DNA of 64,000 nt from an uncultured Amylibacter sp. Its GTDB lineage: Bacteria; Pseudomonadota; Alphaproteobacteria; Rhodobacterales; Rhodobacteraceae. The stretch is from the NCBI GenBank assembly GCA_943846615.1, contig OX044354.1, positions 1,939,001-2,003,000 on the forward strand, read 5' to 3'. The notes below the pieces were generated by a model that saw only the letters and a list, made by a program, of their open reading frames with translations, had not been told where the DNA came from and did no database searches. The translations under genes were made by a program, and so were the position numbers. Below, piece by piece: positions 35,425 through 44,656 of the stretch (position 1 is its first letter; every line of letters begins with the position of its first letter).

Positions 35425-38229
35425 ATGAACTATACCCAACCTGTCGTAGAAACTTCTCCCAAAGTATCGGATGAAATCAGAAAAACGACCTGTTACATGT
35501 GTGCCTGTCGTTGTGGAATTAACGTCCATATGAAAGACGGCAAGGTTGCCTATATCGAAGGTAACAAAGACCACCCAGTGAACAAAGGTGTGCTGTGTGC
35601 CAAGGGTTCGGCGGGCATCATGCAGGTCAACGCGCCTTCGCGCTTGAAGGCCCCGTTGAAACGTGTTGGCGAACGTGGTTCGGGCGAATTCGAAGAAATC
35701 TCTTGGGACGAAGCATTGGAAATCGCATCAACGCGATTGGCCAAAGTTCGCGCAGACGATCCATCAAAATTGGCGTTCTTTACGGGGCGCGATCAATCGC
35801 AATCCTTCACCAGCTTTTGGGCGCAGGGTTACGGCACGCCGAACTACGCCGCGCATGGTGGCTTTTGTTCGGTAAACATGGCCGCCGCTGGTATCTACAC
35901 GATGGGTGGTGCGTTTTGGGAATTTGGTCAACCGGACTGGGATCACACCAAAATGTTCATGCTGTTCGGGGTTGCCGAAGATCACGACAGTAACCCAATC
36001 AAAATGGGTCTGGGCAAGTTGAAGAAACGCGGTGCCAAGGTGGTGGGCGTGAACCCGATCCGCACAGGTTATAACGCCATTGCGGATGAATGGGTTGGCA
36101 TTACACCCGGCACAGATGGTCTGTTTATCACGGCATTGATCCATGAATTGATGAAGGCTGGTAAAATCGATCTGCACTACTTGGCGCAATATACAAACGC
36201 GCCTGTGTTGTTAGACAGGGATCCAAACAGTGATAGTTATGGGCTGTTCCTGCGCGACAAGGATAACAAACCACTGGTGATTGATCGCAATACGGGTAAG
36301 AAAGTCGCCTTTGATAAAAAGGGGATTAAGCCAGATTTAAACGGCTCAATCCGCAAGGCAGGCATCAGCCACACAACCGTTTTCCACAAAATGGCCGAAA
36401 CATACATGGCCCCAGAACATGACGCCGCGAATGTGGCCGAGCGTTGTGGTGTGCCCGAGGAAACGATCCGCCGCTTGGCCGCCGAATTAGCGCATGTTGC
36501 ATTTGAACAGGAAATCAGCCTGCCGATTGAGTGGACAGATTTCCGTGGCGAAAAGCATTCCGAAATGATTGGCCGCCCTGTGTCATTCCACGCCATGCGT
36601 GGAATTTCGGCGCATGCAAACGGTTTCCAAACCTGCCGTGCCTTGCACATCCTGCAAATAATTTTGGGTAGTGTTGAGGTTCCTGGTGGTTTCCGTATGA
36701 AGCCTCCATATCCGAAATCCGCTGAAATCCACCCGAAACCACACTATGGTTATCAGGCTGGCAAACCATTGGATGGCCCGCATTTGGGCTTTACCCATGG
36801 CCCCGAAGATTTGGCGCTAAAGGATGATGGAACCCCTGCGCGGATCGACAAGGCGTTTACGTGGGAAAACCCGATGTCGTCGCACGGTTTGATGCACATG
36901 GTTATTTCCAACGCACATGCAGGTGATCCATACAAGATTGATACGCTGTTTATGTATATGGCGAACATGTCATGGAATTCATCCATGAACACGGGCGGCG
37001 TGATGAAGATGTTGACGGATAAGGATGAGAATGGGGATTATGTCATCCCAAACATCATTTATTCCGATGCCTATTCATCCGAAATGGTGGCCTATGCCGA
37101 TCTGGTCTTGCCCGATGCAACATACTTAGAACGTCACGATTGTATTTCCCTACTGGATCGCCCAATTTGTGAAGCAGATGGCGCGGCGGATGCCATTCGT
37201 TGGCCTGTGATTGAACCTGATCGCGATGTGCGTGGTTTCCAATCTGTGCTGTGTGATTTAGGTGCGCGTTTGGGTTTACCGAACTTCACCAACGACGATG
37301 GATCACAAAAGTTTGCGGATTATGCAGATTACATTGTGAACCACGAACGCAAACCTGGCATTGGCCCGTTGGCGGGTTTCCGTGGTGATGGTGATGAATT
37401 TGGTCGTGGTGATGTGAACCCGGATCAGTTGGATAAATACATCGAAAACGGTGGTTTCGCGATCAGCCATATTGATGAAGGTGCATCGTATTATAAACCT
37501 TGGAACATGGCATATCAGGAATGGGCTGTGGATACGGGATTGTTCGATGCGCCGTCGCCATATCTGTTCCAATTGTATGTTGAGCCGATGCGTAAATTTC
37601 AGCTGGCGGCAGAGGGTCATGGCGAACGCCAGCCCCCCGAACATCTGCGTGAACGTATCCGCGAGGGGATGAACCCGTTGCCTGTTTGGAACAACTCCAC
37701 CGACGAAAATTACCCCATTCACGCCCTGACACAACGCCCGATGGCGATGTACCATTCATGGGGCACACAAAATGCGTGGTTGCGCCAAATTCACGGTGTT
37801 AACCCATTGTATGTGCCCACAAAAATCTGGGAGGCCAATGGTTTCGCGGATGGTGATTGGGCCAAAGTAACATCGCCGCATGGCGAGATCACGGTGCCCG
37901 TGGCACACCAAGCGGCGTTGAACGAAAATACCATTTGGACATGGAACGCGATTGGTAAACGCAAGGGTGCGTGGGCGTTGGATGAAAACGCGCCAGAGGC
38001 CAAGAAAGGCTTCTTGTTAAACCACTTGATCCACGAATTGATGCCCGCCAAAGGTGATGGTATGCGCTGGGCGAATTCTGACCCGATTACGGGGCAGGCG
38101 GCGTGGTTTGATTTGAAGGTCGCGATTGAGAAAGTCGACGCGCCCGATCAGGTACAGCCAAACATCCCCGCCCAGAAGTCGCCCGTTGGCAAGGGGCCAA
38201 AAAATCTAACATGGAAGGTGGGATCATGA
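35425..38229 (+). CDS. soeA: Sulfite dehydrogenase (quinone) molybdoprotein subunit SoeA
   Basis: A 934-aa molybdopterin oxidoreductase of the PsrA/PhsA/SoeA branch. The [4Fe-4S] motif is C23, C26, C30 and C58 (CYMCACRCGINV ... GVLCAKG). HGGFCSVNMAAAG holds a cysteine that may ligate Mo. No twin-arginine signal is visible at the N-terminus, as expected for SoeA, which acts on the cytoplasmic side. SoeABC oxidises sulfite to sulfate and passes electrons to quinone; in roseobacters it serves sulfonate (taurine) breakdown. The gene order soeA-soeB-soeC with 4-base and 1-base overlaps supports this over other family members, such as polysulfide reductase. Confidence 0.88.
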   Translation: MNYTQPVVETSPKVSDEIRKTTCYMCACRCGINVHMKDGKVAYIEGNKDHPVNKGVLCAKGSAGIMQVNAPSRLKAPLKRVGERGSGEFEEISWDEALEIASTRLAKVRADDPSKLAFFTGRDQSQSFTSFWAQGYGTPNYAAHGGFCSVNMAAAGIYTMGGAFWEFGQPDWDHTKMFMLFGVAEDHDSNPIKMGLGKLKKRGAKVVGVNPIRTGYNAIADEWVGITPGTDGLFITALIHELMKAGKIDLHYLAQYTNAPVLLDRDPNSDSYGLFLRDKDNKPLVIDRNTGKKVAFDKKGIKPDLNGSIRKAGISHTTVFHKMAETYMAPEHDAANVAERCGVPEETIRRLAAELAHVAFEQEISLPIEWTDFRGEKHSEMIGRPVSFHAMRGISAHANGFQTCRALHILQIILGSVEVPGGFRMKPPYPKSAEIHPKPHYGYQAGKPLDGPHLGFTHGPEDLALKDDGTPARIDKAFTWENPMSSHGLMHMVISNAHAGDPYKIDTLFMYMANMSWNSSMNTGGVMKMLTDKDENGDYVIPNIIYSDAYSSEMVAYADLVLPDATYLERHDCISLLDRPICEADGAADAIRWPVIEPDRDVRGFQSVLCDLGARLGLPNFTNDDGSQKFADYADYIVNHERKPGIGPLAGFRGDGDEFGRGDVNPDQLDKYIENGGFAISHIDEGASYYKPWNMAYQEWAVDTGLFDAPSPYLFQLYVEPMRKFQLAAEGHGERQPPEHLRERIREGMNPLPVWNNSTDENYPIHALTQRPMAMYHSWGTQNAWLRQIHGVNPLYVPTKIWEANGFADGDWAKVTSPHGEITVPVAHQAALNENTIWTWNAIGKRKGAWALDENAPEAKKGFLLNHLIHELMPAKGDGMRWANSDPITGQAAWFDLKVAIEKVDAPDQVQPNIPAQKSPVGKGPKNLTWKVGS

Positions 38230-38972
38230 CCGCATTACCTGCGAAATCTGACGTAAAACTTGGTCTGGTTATTGACCTTGATACCTGTGTTGGTTGTCAT
38301 GCCTGTGTTGTGTCTTGTAAGGGTTGGAACACCGAAAACTACGGTGCGCCATTGTCGGATCAGGATGCGTATGGCGAAAATCCATCGGGGACATTTTTGA
38401 ACCGTGTGCATTCGTTTGAGGTGCAACCAGAACAGGGTGCTGCGCAGACGATCCATTTCCCGAAATCATGTTTGCACTGTGAAGATGCGCCATGTGTGAC
38501 GGTTTGCCCAACGGGTGCCAGTTATAAACGTGCCGAAGATGGTATTGTTTTGGTGAATGAAGATGCCTGCATCGGTTGCGGTCTATGTGCATGGGCATGC
38601 CCATACGGTGCGCGTGAATTGGACCAGGCGGCAGGGGTGATGAAGAAATGTACCCTGTGTGTTGATCGTATCTATAACGAGAACCTTCCAGAGGAAGATC
38701 GCGAGCCTGCGTGTGTGCGAACTTGCCCAGCAGGTGCGCGTCACTTCGGTGATTTGGGTGATGAAAATAGCGATGTTTCCCAATTGGTTAAGGAACGTGG
38801 GGGCATGGATTTGATGCCTGAGTTGGGCACGAAACCAGTGAATAAATACCTGCCGCCACGGCCCAAAGATACGGGTAATGAAATTGATATTTTGGCGCCA
38901 TTATTGGCACCTGTCGCGACTGAAACAACCGGCTTTTTGGGCTGGTTGGATCGCACATTGGAGAAATTGTAA
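38226..38972 (+). CDS. soeB: Sulfite dehydrogenase iron-sulfur subunit SoeB
   Basis: A 248-aa ferredoxin-type subunit for four [4Fe-4S] clusters. The cysteine groups are CVGCHACVVSC, CLHCEDAPCVTVCPTGA, CIGCGLCAWACPYGA and CTLCVDRI with CVRTCPAGA. It carries electrons from SoeA to the membrane anchor SoeC. I start at 38226, where ATGA overlaps the soeA stop; the in-frame ATG at 38211 lies further inside soeA. The C-terminus extends past the last cluster with a PRPKDTGNEIDILAPLL segment. Confidence 0.9.
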   Translation: MTALPAKSDVKLGLVIDLDTCVGCHACVVSCKGWNTENYGAPLSDQDAYGENPSGTFLNRVHSFEVQPEQGAAQTIHFPKSCLHCEDAPCVTVCPTGASYKRAEDGIVLVNEDACIGCGLCAWACPYGARELDQAAGVMKKCTLCVDRIYNENLPEEDREPACVRTCPAGARHFGDLGDENSDVSQLVKERGGMDLMPELGTKPVNKYLPPRPKDTGNEIDILAPLLAPVATETTGFLGWLDRTLEKL

Positions 38973-39850
38973 TGCATCCAGCACCATCCGTAATTCTGTT
39001 TTCTGTTCTGTCTGGCCTTGGGTTTGGGATGTTGGCGTGGTTGGGTTTTGGCGAACCTGGTGTGACAGGCATGTCGGCGTTTATTTTCTTCTTTGTGGCC
39101 TATGCCTTGGCCGTTGGTGGGTTGTTGTCGGCGACATTCCATTTGGGAAATCCCAAGAATGCATTGAAGTCGTTTAGCCAGTGGCGCACCAGTTGGTTGA
39201 GCCGTGAAGGTTGCTGTGCCGTGGCCGCGTTGTTGGTGATGGGTATCTATGCAATTGGGGCGATTTTCCTTGAAACGCATTGGGTTTTTGTGGGCATCAT
39301 TGGTGCGATCCTGTCGATTGTGACGGTGTTCACGACGTCGATGATTTACGGTCAATTGAAAACCGTACCGCGTTGGAACCATTGGACAACACCGCCTTTG
39401 TTTTTGTCACTTTCCATATTTGGTGGTGCGTTAATGACGGGGCAAATAAAGGTTGCGATGGTTGGTTTTATCGTGGTGGGATTGATCCAAATTGCGGCGT
39501 GGCTGATGGGTGATAAACAGTTTGCAACACGTGGTTCCAGCATGGAAACGGCGACGGGCTTGGGTGATATTGGTAAGGTGCGGATGTTTGAACCGCCCCA
39601 TACTGGCACCAATTATCTGTTGAAAGAAATGGTCTATGTGATTGGGCGTAAGCATGCGATGAAGTTGCGGGTGATTGCGATCCTGTTGATGGTTGTGATC
39701 CCTGTTTTGATGATCTGGATGGGTGCGCATCATGATATTAAGGCAGTGATTGCAGTGCTGTCACATATCGTGGGTGTGTTCGCATCGCGTTGGTTGTTCT
39801 TTGCCGAGGCGGAACATGTTGTGGGGCTGTATTACGGGAAACGTGGATAG
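38972..39850 (+). CDS. soeC: Sulfite dehydrogenase membrane anchor SoeC (DmsC-like)
   Basis: A 292-aa integral membrane protein with about eight hydrophobic helices, of the DmsC/NrfD-like anchor group (ILFSVLSGLGFGMLAWLGF, AYALAVGGLLSATFHLG, then SQWRTSWLSREGCCA). The HLGNPKNALKSFSQWRTSWLSRE region is typical of DmsC-type quinone-site anchors. It takes electrons from SoeB to the quinone pool. Its start overlaps the soeB stop (TAATG). A strong terminator follows. Confidence 0.9.
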   Translation: MHPAPSVILFSVLSGLGFGMLAWLGFGEPGVTGMSAFIFFFVAYALAVGGLLSATFHLGNPKNALKSFSQWRTSWLSREGCCAVAALLVMGIYAIGAIFLETHWVFVGIIGAILSIVTVFTTSMIYGQLKTVPRWNHWTTPPLFLSLSIFGGALMTGQIKVAMVGFIVVGLIQIAAWLMGDKQFATRGSSMETATGLGDIGKVRMFEPPHTGTNYLLKEMVYVIGRKHAMKLRVIAILLMVVIPVLMIWMGAHHDIKAVIAVLSHIVGVFASRWLFFAEAEHVVGLYYGKRG

Positions 39851-39878
39851 GTTTTCGAACATCATTTTGGCAATTCCG

Positions 39879-39914
39879 TGGGGGCGATACTGAAAGTATA
39901 CGCCCCCATTTTTT
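39879..39914 (+). terminator. Rho-independent terminator of soeABC
   Basis: The stem TGGGGGCG-ATAC pairs with GTAT-A-CGCCCCCA around the loop TGAAA (one bulged A) and is followed by TTTTTT. It lies 28 bases after the soeC stop. Confidence 0.92.
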
Positions 39915-39981
39915 GGATTACCTTAATGGTGAGTGCGGGGCGTTAGGCGTGCAAAATTTGACCAAAATCTAACGTCGGTAT

Positions 39982-40017
39982 AACGTCTAGAAAACGTCTA
40001 GCTAACGTCTAGACGTT
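39982..40017. repeat. Three AACGTCTAG direct repeats at 11-base spacing, last one part of a 14-base palindrome
   Basis: AACGTCTAG occurs at 39982, 39993 and 40004, so the units repeat exactly every 11 bases (one helical turn). The third continues to AACGTCTAGACGTT (40004-40017), a perfect palindrome. A partial unit (TAACGTC) precedes it at about 39970. The regular phasing suggests cooperative protein binding on one DNA face. It stands between two convergent genes, which is unusual for an operator. Confidence 0.75.
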
Positions 40018-40175
40018 GGTGTTTTTTTATTTGTTAACAAAAGTCTGGGCGGAAGTTAATGAGACATTACCGAACGGTCTGTTTGCACAAGGAATAGGCA
40101 GAAAGAGTTAATTTTTGCGGACGGAGAATGGGCGGGCGCTTGAAGCTGTTCTGGGAACTTGGATAGATGTAATGA

Positions 40176-40784
40176 TTATGGCGTCTGTTCAGAGTTCCGA
40201 GGTCTAACGTCCCAAACATAGCGATCAAATATAATGGTAATTAAACGTTTGGTGCGGTGTAGCTCAAAGCCGGCTGCAGAAGCGCTTTGTTTAAAGTGAC
40301 GGAACACTTGGTCTGACGAAGACTCGTTTAGCTTTAATGAGAAGGCCTTCGTGTGCCACGAAGCCGATCGATGATGATCGTGAAAATAGAGAGTTTCCCC
40401 CTGACGAGGCATTTCCGTCATGACGATGTGGTGAACTTGGTTCCAATCGATAATTTCCGTTGTTTGATTGCCGAAGATTGGAGAGGTCGTCAAAGTTACA
40501 CGCCCAGGTTCGATATGGATTTCTAACCCAACATGACGTGAGCCTTGGTAAACCCAATACCCGAATAAGAAGAAAGCCAAGGCGACGGTTCCACTAATCA
40601 AGATGATGTTCAACAGTGTGGGATCTCGACCTATTTCATCGTGGTAATGAAACAATGAATTAAGTGAGATATACGCGGGTAGAATTCCCATAATCCCAAC
40701 GCTCAGGCCCAACAATGGTGCGAACAATTTATTTTTGTATAGCTTTTGGCTCACCGGTTCCTCGCATTGGAATTGCATCCCCAT
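40176..40784 (-). CDS. Membrane protein with PH-like cytoplasmic domain, unknown
   Basis: A 202-aa protein with two membrane segments (LFAPLLGLSVGIMGILPAYI and LLNIILISGTVALAFFLFGY). A soluble part follows that reads like a bacterial PH-type beta domain: VGLEIHIEPGRVTLTTSPIF, TTEIIDWNQVHHIVM, then a helix FSLKLNESSSDQVFRHFKQS. There is no catalytic motif and I do not recognise a family. The start may be residue 1 or the methionine two codons later. It is separated from soxG (start of its neighbour's end at 40868) by 83 bases and is probably independent. Confidence 0.65.
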   Translation of the reverse strand: MGMQFQCEEPVSQKLYKNKLFAPLLGLSVGIMGILPAYISLNSLFHYHDEIGRDPTLLNIILISGTVALAFFLFGYWVYQGSRHVGLEIHIEPGRVTLTTSPIFGNQTTEIIDWNQVHHIVMTEMPRQGETLYFHDHHRSASWHTKAFSLKLNESSSDQVFRHFKQSASAAGFELHRTKRLITIIFDRYVWDVRPRNSEQTP

Positions 40785-40867
40785 ACAGATGCGATGCCTA
40801 GAAAAAAATTAAGCTTCTAGATGTCAATAAACTACATAGATGGCACAAACAGAGAATTTGGGCAATC

Positions 40868-41422
40868 TTAGCTGACGTGCTGTACCGAAATCTCTACCGC
40901 GTGCAGGAACGACGCCGCCGATGAACTGGCCGACATTAGAATGAATGTATCGTTGTCCGTGCGGATAATCATTGATCCCATATGTTCCATCGTGGTTCGG
41001 GCCATTTGGTTCTTCTTGAAAACATCTGGGTGCAAATCCAATTGGCAAATCCGTTCCAGCGCTGTGCGTGATGATGGGCCAGATAGTTCCAGAACAACCC
41101 ATGCGTCCGTTTGATCCGTGATATAGGCGGTATCGCCGATGGCTTTTCGAATGGTGCTTTCGGCGTGTTTGGAACGTGGGGTCATGGCGAAAATTTGATC
41201 GGGTTGGGTCATTAACAGGCGGGATTTCGCGTCCGCTGTGGATTTCATTGGTGTTGGCATCGATAAACTTAAACCGTTTTTGATTGCGGTTTTAAGTTTC
41301 GTTGCGCCCTTGTGTGGGATCGCCAAGGAGGTCAAATCTAGGTCGGTGATTTCGCGCAGGCGCATATCCCCGATGGGTTGATCATAGCCGTTGAGAGAAC
41401 TGGTTTGTGTAAGATTAGCCAC
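40868..41422 (-). CDS. soxG: Sarcosine oxidase gamma subunit
   Basis: A 184-aa SoxG-type subunit, a GcvT-like fold that completes the tetrahydrofolate side of heterotetrameric sarcosine oxidase. MRLREITDLDLTSLAIPHKG, then ILMSASSSAASFLHAVEI near the end, fit the family. I place the start at the GTG at 41422 because AGGAGG lies 8 bases upstream; the longer frame from 41473 would run deep into soxA. The start overlaps the soxA stop by 8 bases. Confidence 0.85.
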   Translation of the reverse strand: MANLTQTSSLNGYDQPIGDMRLREITDLDLTSLAIPHKGATKLKTAIKNGLSLSMPTPMKSTADAKSRLLMTQPDQIFAMTPRSKHAESTIRKAIGDTAYITDQTDAWVVLELSGPSSRTALERICQLDLHPDVFKKNQMARTTMEHMGSMIIRTDNDTFILMSASSSAASFLHAVEISVQHVS

Positions 41423-44360
41423 GTTGCAGCCCTCCTTCTGGATCGTACATATGGGGGGAAGTGATTTCGACATCGACGTCTGTGCCGCGCACCCCGTCCC
41501 ATGCGCGGATGATGTCGCCGTGTTTGGCGTTACCCGCCTTCAAAAACCCAAGTCCGATGTGTTGATCGAAATGGGGTGAGTAGCAGACGGATGAAATCCA
41601 GCCCAGATCGTTTTGGGTAGTGGGTGCGGTGTCAGGCGCGATCAGATGTGCGCCAGCGGTGAGTGTGTCAGATTTATCGACGATTTTTATGCCGACGAGA
41701 CGAACCTGATCATCAGCGATCATCAATTCTCGTTGGGACAGGGTGGAACCGATGCTGTCTTTCTTCTTGTTCACCATGCCATCCATGTTGATGTTGAATG
41801 CGGTGATGCGTCCATCCAGTTCCGCGCCTGTGACGTGGCCCTTTTCGATGCGCATGACGTTCAATGCTTCGACGCCGTAGGGGGTGATATCGTGTTCGGC
41901 ACCTGCCGCCATGATTTCGCGGATCAGGGCATCGCCAAAGCGCGCGGGAACAGCGAGTTCGTAGGCGATTTCGCCGCTGAATGAAATGCGGAACAGGCGG
42001 GCGGGGGTGCCACCGCATACGGTGACATCGGCGCAGGCCATGAATGGGAAGCCATCATTTGATACGTCGATATCATCGGCCAGTTTGGCGATCACATCGC
42101 GAGATTTTGGCCCCGCGACGGCGAATTGGGCCCATTGATCGGTGGTGGAAATCAGGTGCACATCCATGTCGGGAAACAGGCATTGGCGTGCGAATTCCAT
42201 GTTGCGGTAAACCAGCACTGCGTTGGCTGTTGTGGTGGTCATGACGAAGTGGTTTTCGGACATGCGTGCGGTTGTGCCATCGTCGTAACATATACCATCC
42301 TCGCGTAGCATCAGGCCGTAGCGCACGCGGCCAACGGGAACCTTGGCGAAGGGGTTTGAGTAGATTTTATTTAGGAATGCTGCTGCGTCCGCGCCTTTGA
42401 TATCGATTTTGCCAAGGGTTGACACGTCGCAGACGCCGACGGATTTGCGAGTTTTGATAACCTCGCGATCGACGCTGTCGCGCCATGATTTATCGCCCGC
42501 ACGGTGGAACCATTGGGCGCGGAGCCAATTGCCGACCTCTACGAATTCGGCGCCTTGTTCGGTGGCCCATTTATGGCTGGGTGTGAGGCGTGTTGGGTGG
42601 AAGTGTTGACCCCGTTCGCGCCCGCCAAAAGCGCCGATGGCGACGGGTGAGTAGGGCGGGCGGAAGATTGTGGTGCCTGTTTCGGGGATGGTTTTTCCCG
42701 TAGCTTCGGCCATGACAGCAAGGCCGAGGATGTTGGATGTTTTGCCCTGATCGGTGGCCATGCCCAATGTGGTGTAGCGTTTCAGGTGTTCGACAGCGCG
42801 AAAGCCTTCGGCCTGAGATTGTTTGATGTCTTTGGTGGTGACGTCGTTTTGTAGATCGACCCATGCGCGGGCTTTGTGCCCTGTGACGTGCCAGAATTGT
42901 TTGATGGCGAAGGGTTCATCGGCGGCGCGTGGGGCCTGTGCGCGGGATGGTGTGAAGCCCAGCGATTTGATGGCGGCGTTGGCGGATTTATGGCCTGATT
43001 TTAATGCGGCGGATAATGTCATATCGCCATTTGATGCGCCTGCGATGGTTTGCCCGACGGGCAGGTCGCCACCTGGTACGAAGCCAGCGATGTTGTCGTT
43101 CCAGACGGGGCGGCCGCGTTGGTGACAAGTCAAATGCACGTTGGGTGACCAGCCCCCTGATACGCCCAAACAATCGGCGTTTAATGTTTGACCGTTGGTC
43201 AGGGTGATCCGGTGCAATTGTTTGCGCCCTGCGGTGTTACACACGGATGTGCCCATGGCGATTGATGCGCCTGAAATATGCATTGGCGCGGGTATGTCGC
43301 GCGGATCGATGATGGCGGTGATATTGACGCCAAGTGCTGCGAGTTCGGCGGCGGTTTGCCAGCCGCTGTCGTTGTTGGTGAAAATGGCGACCTGTTTGCC
43401 TGTGGCCACGGCCCAGCGATTGGCATAGGCGCGGATGGAACCCGCCAGCATGATGCCCGGGCGATCGTTGTTGGCGAATGCGATGGAACGTTCGGTGGCA
43501 CCGCCGCAGATCATCGCGCGTTTGGTGTAGATGCGCCATAACACTTGGCGGGGTTTGTCGCCTGCGTGGGGCAGGTGATCGGTTTTACGTTCCAATGCGC
43601 CGTATATGCCGTGATCGAATGCGCCCCAAACGGTGGTGCGGGGTAGGATGCGGACGTTGTCCATTGAGGACAGTTCGATGCGTGTTTGCGTGACCCAATC
43701 GCGCCCTGACATACCTGCGATTTCGTGGGATTCGGCATTTAGACGCCCGCCCAATTCGAAATCTTCGTCGGCCAAGATGACGCGTGCGCCCGCTCGACCA
43801 GCGGCCAGTGCGGCGGCGAGGCCAGAAGGGCCAGCGCCTGTGATCAGGAGGTCGCAGTGTAAGAAACCCTTGTCGTATTTATCGGGGTCTTCTTGCATCG
43901 ATAATGCACCCAGTCCCGCAGATGCGCGGATGACGGGTTCGTAGATTTTTTCCCAGAATGCGGCGGGCCACATGAAGGTTTTGTAGTAGAAGCCAGCGCC
44001 GATGAAGGGGGAAAGCAGATCGGTGACGGACATGACATCAAAGCCAAGCGGGCCACGGTGGTTTTGGCTGGTTGCGGTGAGGCCATCGAATAATTCGGCG
44101 GTCGTGGCGCGGGTGTTTGGTTCTTGATATGCGCCTGAACGCAGTTGGACCAGTGCATTTGGTTCTTCGGAACCCGCAGAGAATATCCCGCGTGGGCGGT
44201 GGTATTTGAATGAGCGACCAACCAAACGTTCGCCGTTGGCAAGTAGGGCAGAGGCCAGCGTGTCGCCATGGAACCCGTGTAGGGTTTTGTTGTTGAATTT
44301 GAAGGTGAGGGGTTGGTTGCGGTCAACCATTCCACCATCGATGCGGAAATCATTGCTCAT
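41415..44360 (-). CDS. soxA: Sarcosine oxidase alpha subunit
   Basis: A 981-aa subunit with the usual order. First comes a 2Fe-2S-like N-terminal domain (FKFNNKTLHGFHGDTLASAL, used without a cluster in known enzymes). A dinucleotide-binding domain starts at LLITGAGPSGLAAALAAGRAG. The C-terminal aminomethyltransferase-like (GcvT) domain binds tetrahydrofolate (RYGLMLREDGICYDDGTTAR, YGVEALNVMRIEKGHV). The enzyme demethylates sarcosine to glycine, giving 5,10-methylene-THF and peroxide. It overlaps soxD by 4 bases. Confidence 0.95.
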   Translation of the reverse strand: MSNDFRIDGGMVDRNQPLTFKFNNKTLHGFHGDTLASALLANGERLVGRSFKYHRPRGIFSAGSEEPNALVQLRSGAYQEPNTRATTAELFDGLTATSQNHRGPLGFDVMSVTDLLSPFIGAGFYYKTFMWPAAFWEKIYEPVIRASAGLGALSMQEDPDKYDKGFLHCDLLITGAGPSGLAAALAAGRAGARVILADEDFELGGRLNAESHEIAGMSGRDWVTQTRIELSSMDNVRILPRTTVWGAFDHGIYGALERKTDHLPHAGDKPRQVLWRIYTKRAMICGGATERSIAFANNDRPGIMLAGSIRAYANRWAVATGKQVAIFTNNDSGWQTAAELAALGVNITAIIDPRDIPAPMHISGASIAMGTSVCNTAGRKQLHRITLTNGQTLNADCLGVSGGWSPNVHLTCHQRGRPVWNDNIAGFVPGGDLPVGQTIAGASNGDMTLSAALKSGHKSANAAIKSLGFTPSRAQAPRAADEPFAIKQFWHVTGHKARAWVDLQNDVTTKDIKQSQAEGFRAVEHLKRYTTLGMATDQGKTSNILGLAVMAEATGKTIPETGTTIFRPPYSPVAIGAFGGRERGQHFHPTRLTPSHKWATEQGAEFVEVGNWLRAQWFHRAGDKSWRDSVDREVIKTRKSVGVCDVSTLGKIDIKGADAAAFLNKIYSNPFAKVPVGRVRYGLMLREDGICYDDGTTARMSENHFVMTTTTANAVLVYRNMEFARQCLFPDMDVHLISTTDQWAQFAVAGPKSRDVIAKLADDIDVSNDGFPFMACADVTVCGGTPARLFRISFSGEIAYELAVPARFGDALIREIMAAGAEHDITPYGVEALNVMRIEKGHVTGAELDGRITAFNINMDGMVNKKKDSIGSTLSQRELMIADDQVRLVGIKIVDKSDTLTAGAHLIAPDTAPTTQNDLGWISSVCYSPHFDQHIGLGFLKAGNAKHGDIIRAWDGVRGTDVDVEITSPHMYDPEGGLQRG

Positions 44361-44644
44361 TTTGAACGCCCCTGTTTACGGGCCACATCGCGGGCCATTT
44401 CAACGGATGATATTTCGTGGGTCAGGGTGTTTCGGGTGACGACCAGCCATGAACGGTCACCAGCGTCGTGATACCAAAGTTCGCGGTATTCGCCCGCAGG
44501 GTTATCGCGCAGATAGAGGTAATCGTGGAATTTTTCGGCGGCATCATCAGCCATGCCATCGGGGCGATTGATCAGGGATGCATCGCCAAGGTGGATGAAT
44601 TCATTTGCGTCGCGCGGGCCCAAAAGGGGGTGGTTGATGATCAT
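44357..44644 (-). CDS. soxD: Sarcosine oxidase delta subunit, without the zinc cysteines
   Basis: A 95-aa SoxD-type subunit between soxB and soxA. In characterised tetrameric sarcosine oxidases, delta binds zinc with three cysteines and a histidine, the first two in a C-P-x-C-G motif. Here the corresponding stretch reads NHPLLGPRDANEF. The late site reads YRELWYHDAGDRSW, keeping the histidine but no cysteine. The protein contains no cysteine at all. The order B-D-A-G and the C-terminal VTRNTLTHEI still mark it as SoxD. It probably belongs to a zinc-free subfamily rather than being broken. Confidence 0.88.
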   Translation of the reverse strand: MIINHPLLGPRDANEFIHLGDASLINRPDGMADDAAEKFHDYLYLRDNPAGEYRELWYHDAGDRSWLVVTRNTLTHEISSVEMARDVARKQGRSK

Positions 44645-44656
44645 TTTTATAGTCCC

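Larger units (their letters stand above)
39851..40175. other. Intergenic region between soeC and a convergent membrane protein gene
   Basis: The 325 bases hold the soeC terminator (39879-39914) and an array of three AACGTCTAG units. No open frame here looks like a gene. Nothing else is recognisable. Confidence 0.6.

Noticed and set aside
39961..40020. CRISPR-like array
   Set aside because: The repeat units are only 9 bases with 2-base spacing and three copies, without spacers of CRISPR size.
44357..44644. soxD as a broken gene
   Set aside because: The frame is intact, coupled to soxA by 4 bases and keeps its C-terminal features; loss of cysteines looks like a subfamily trait.
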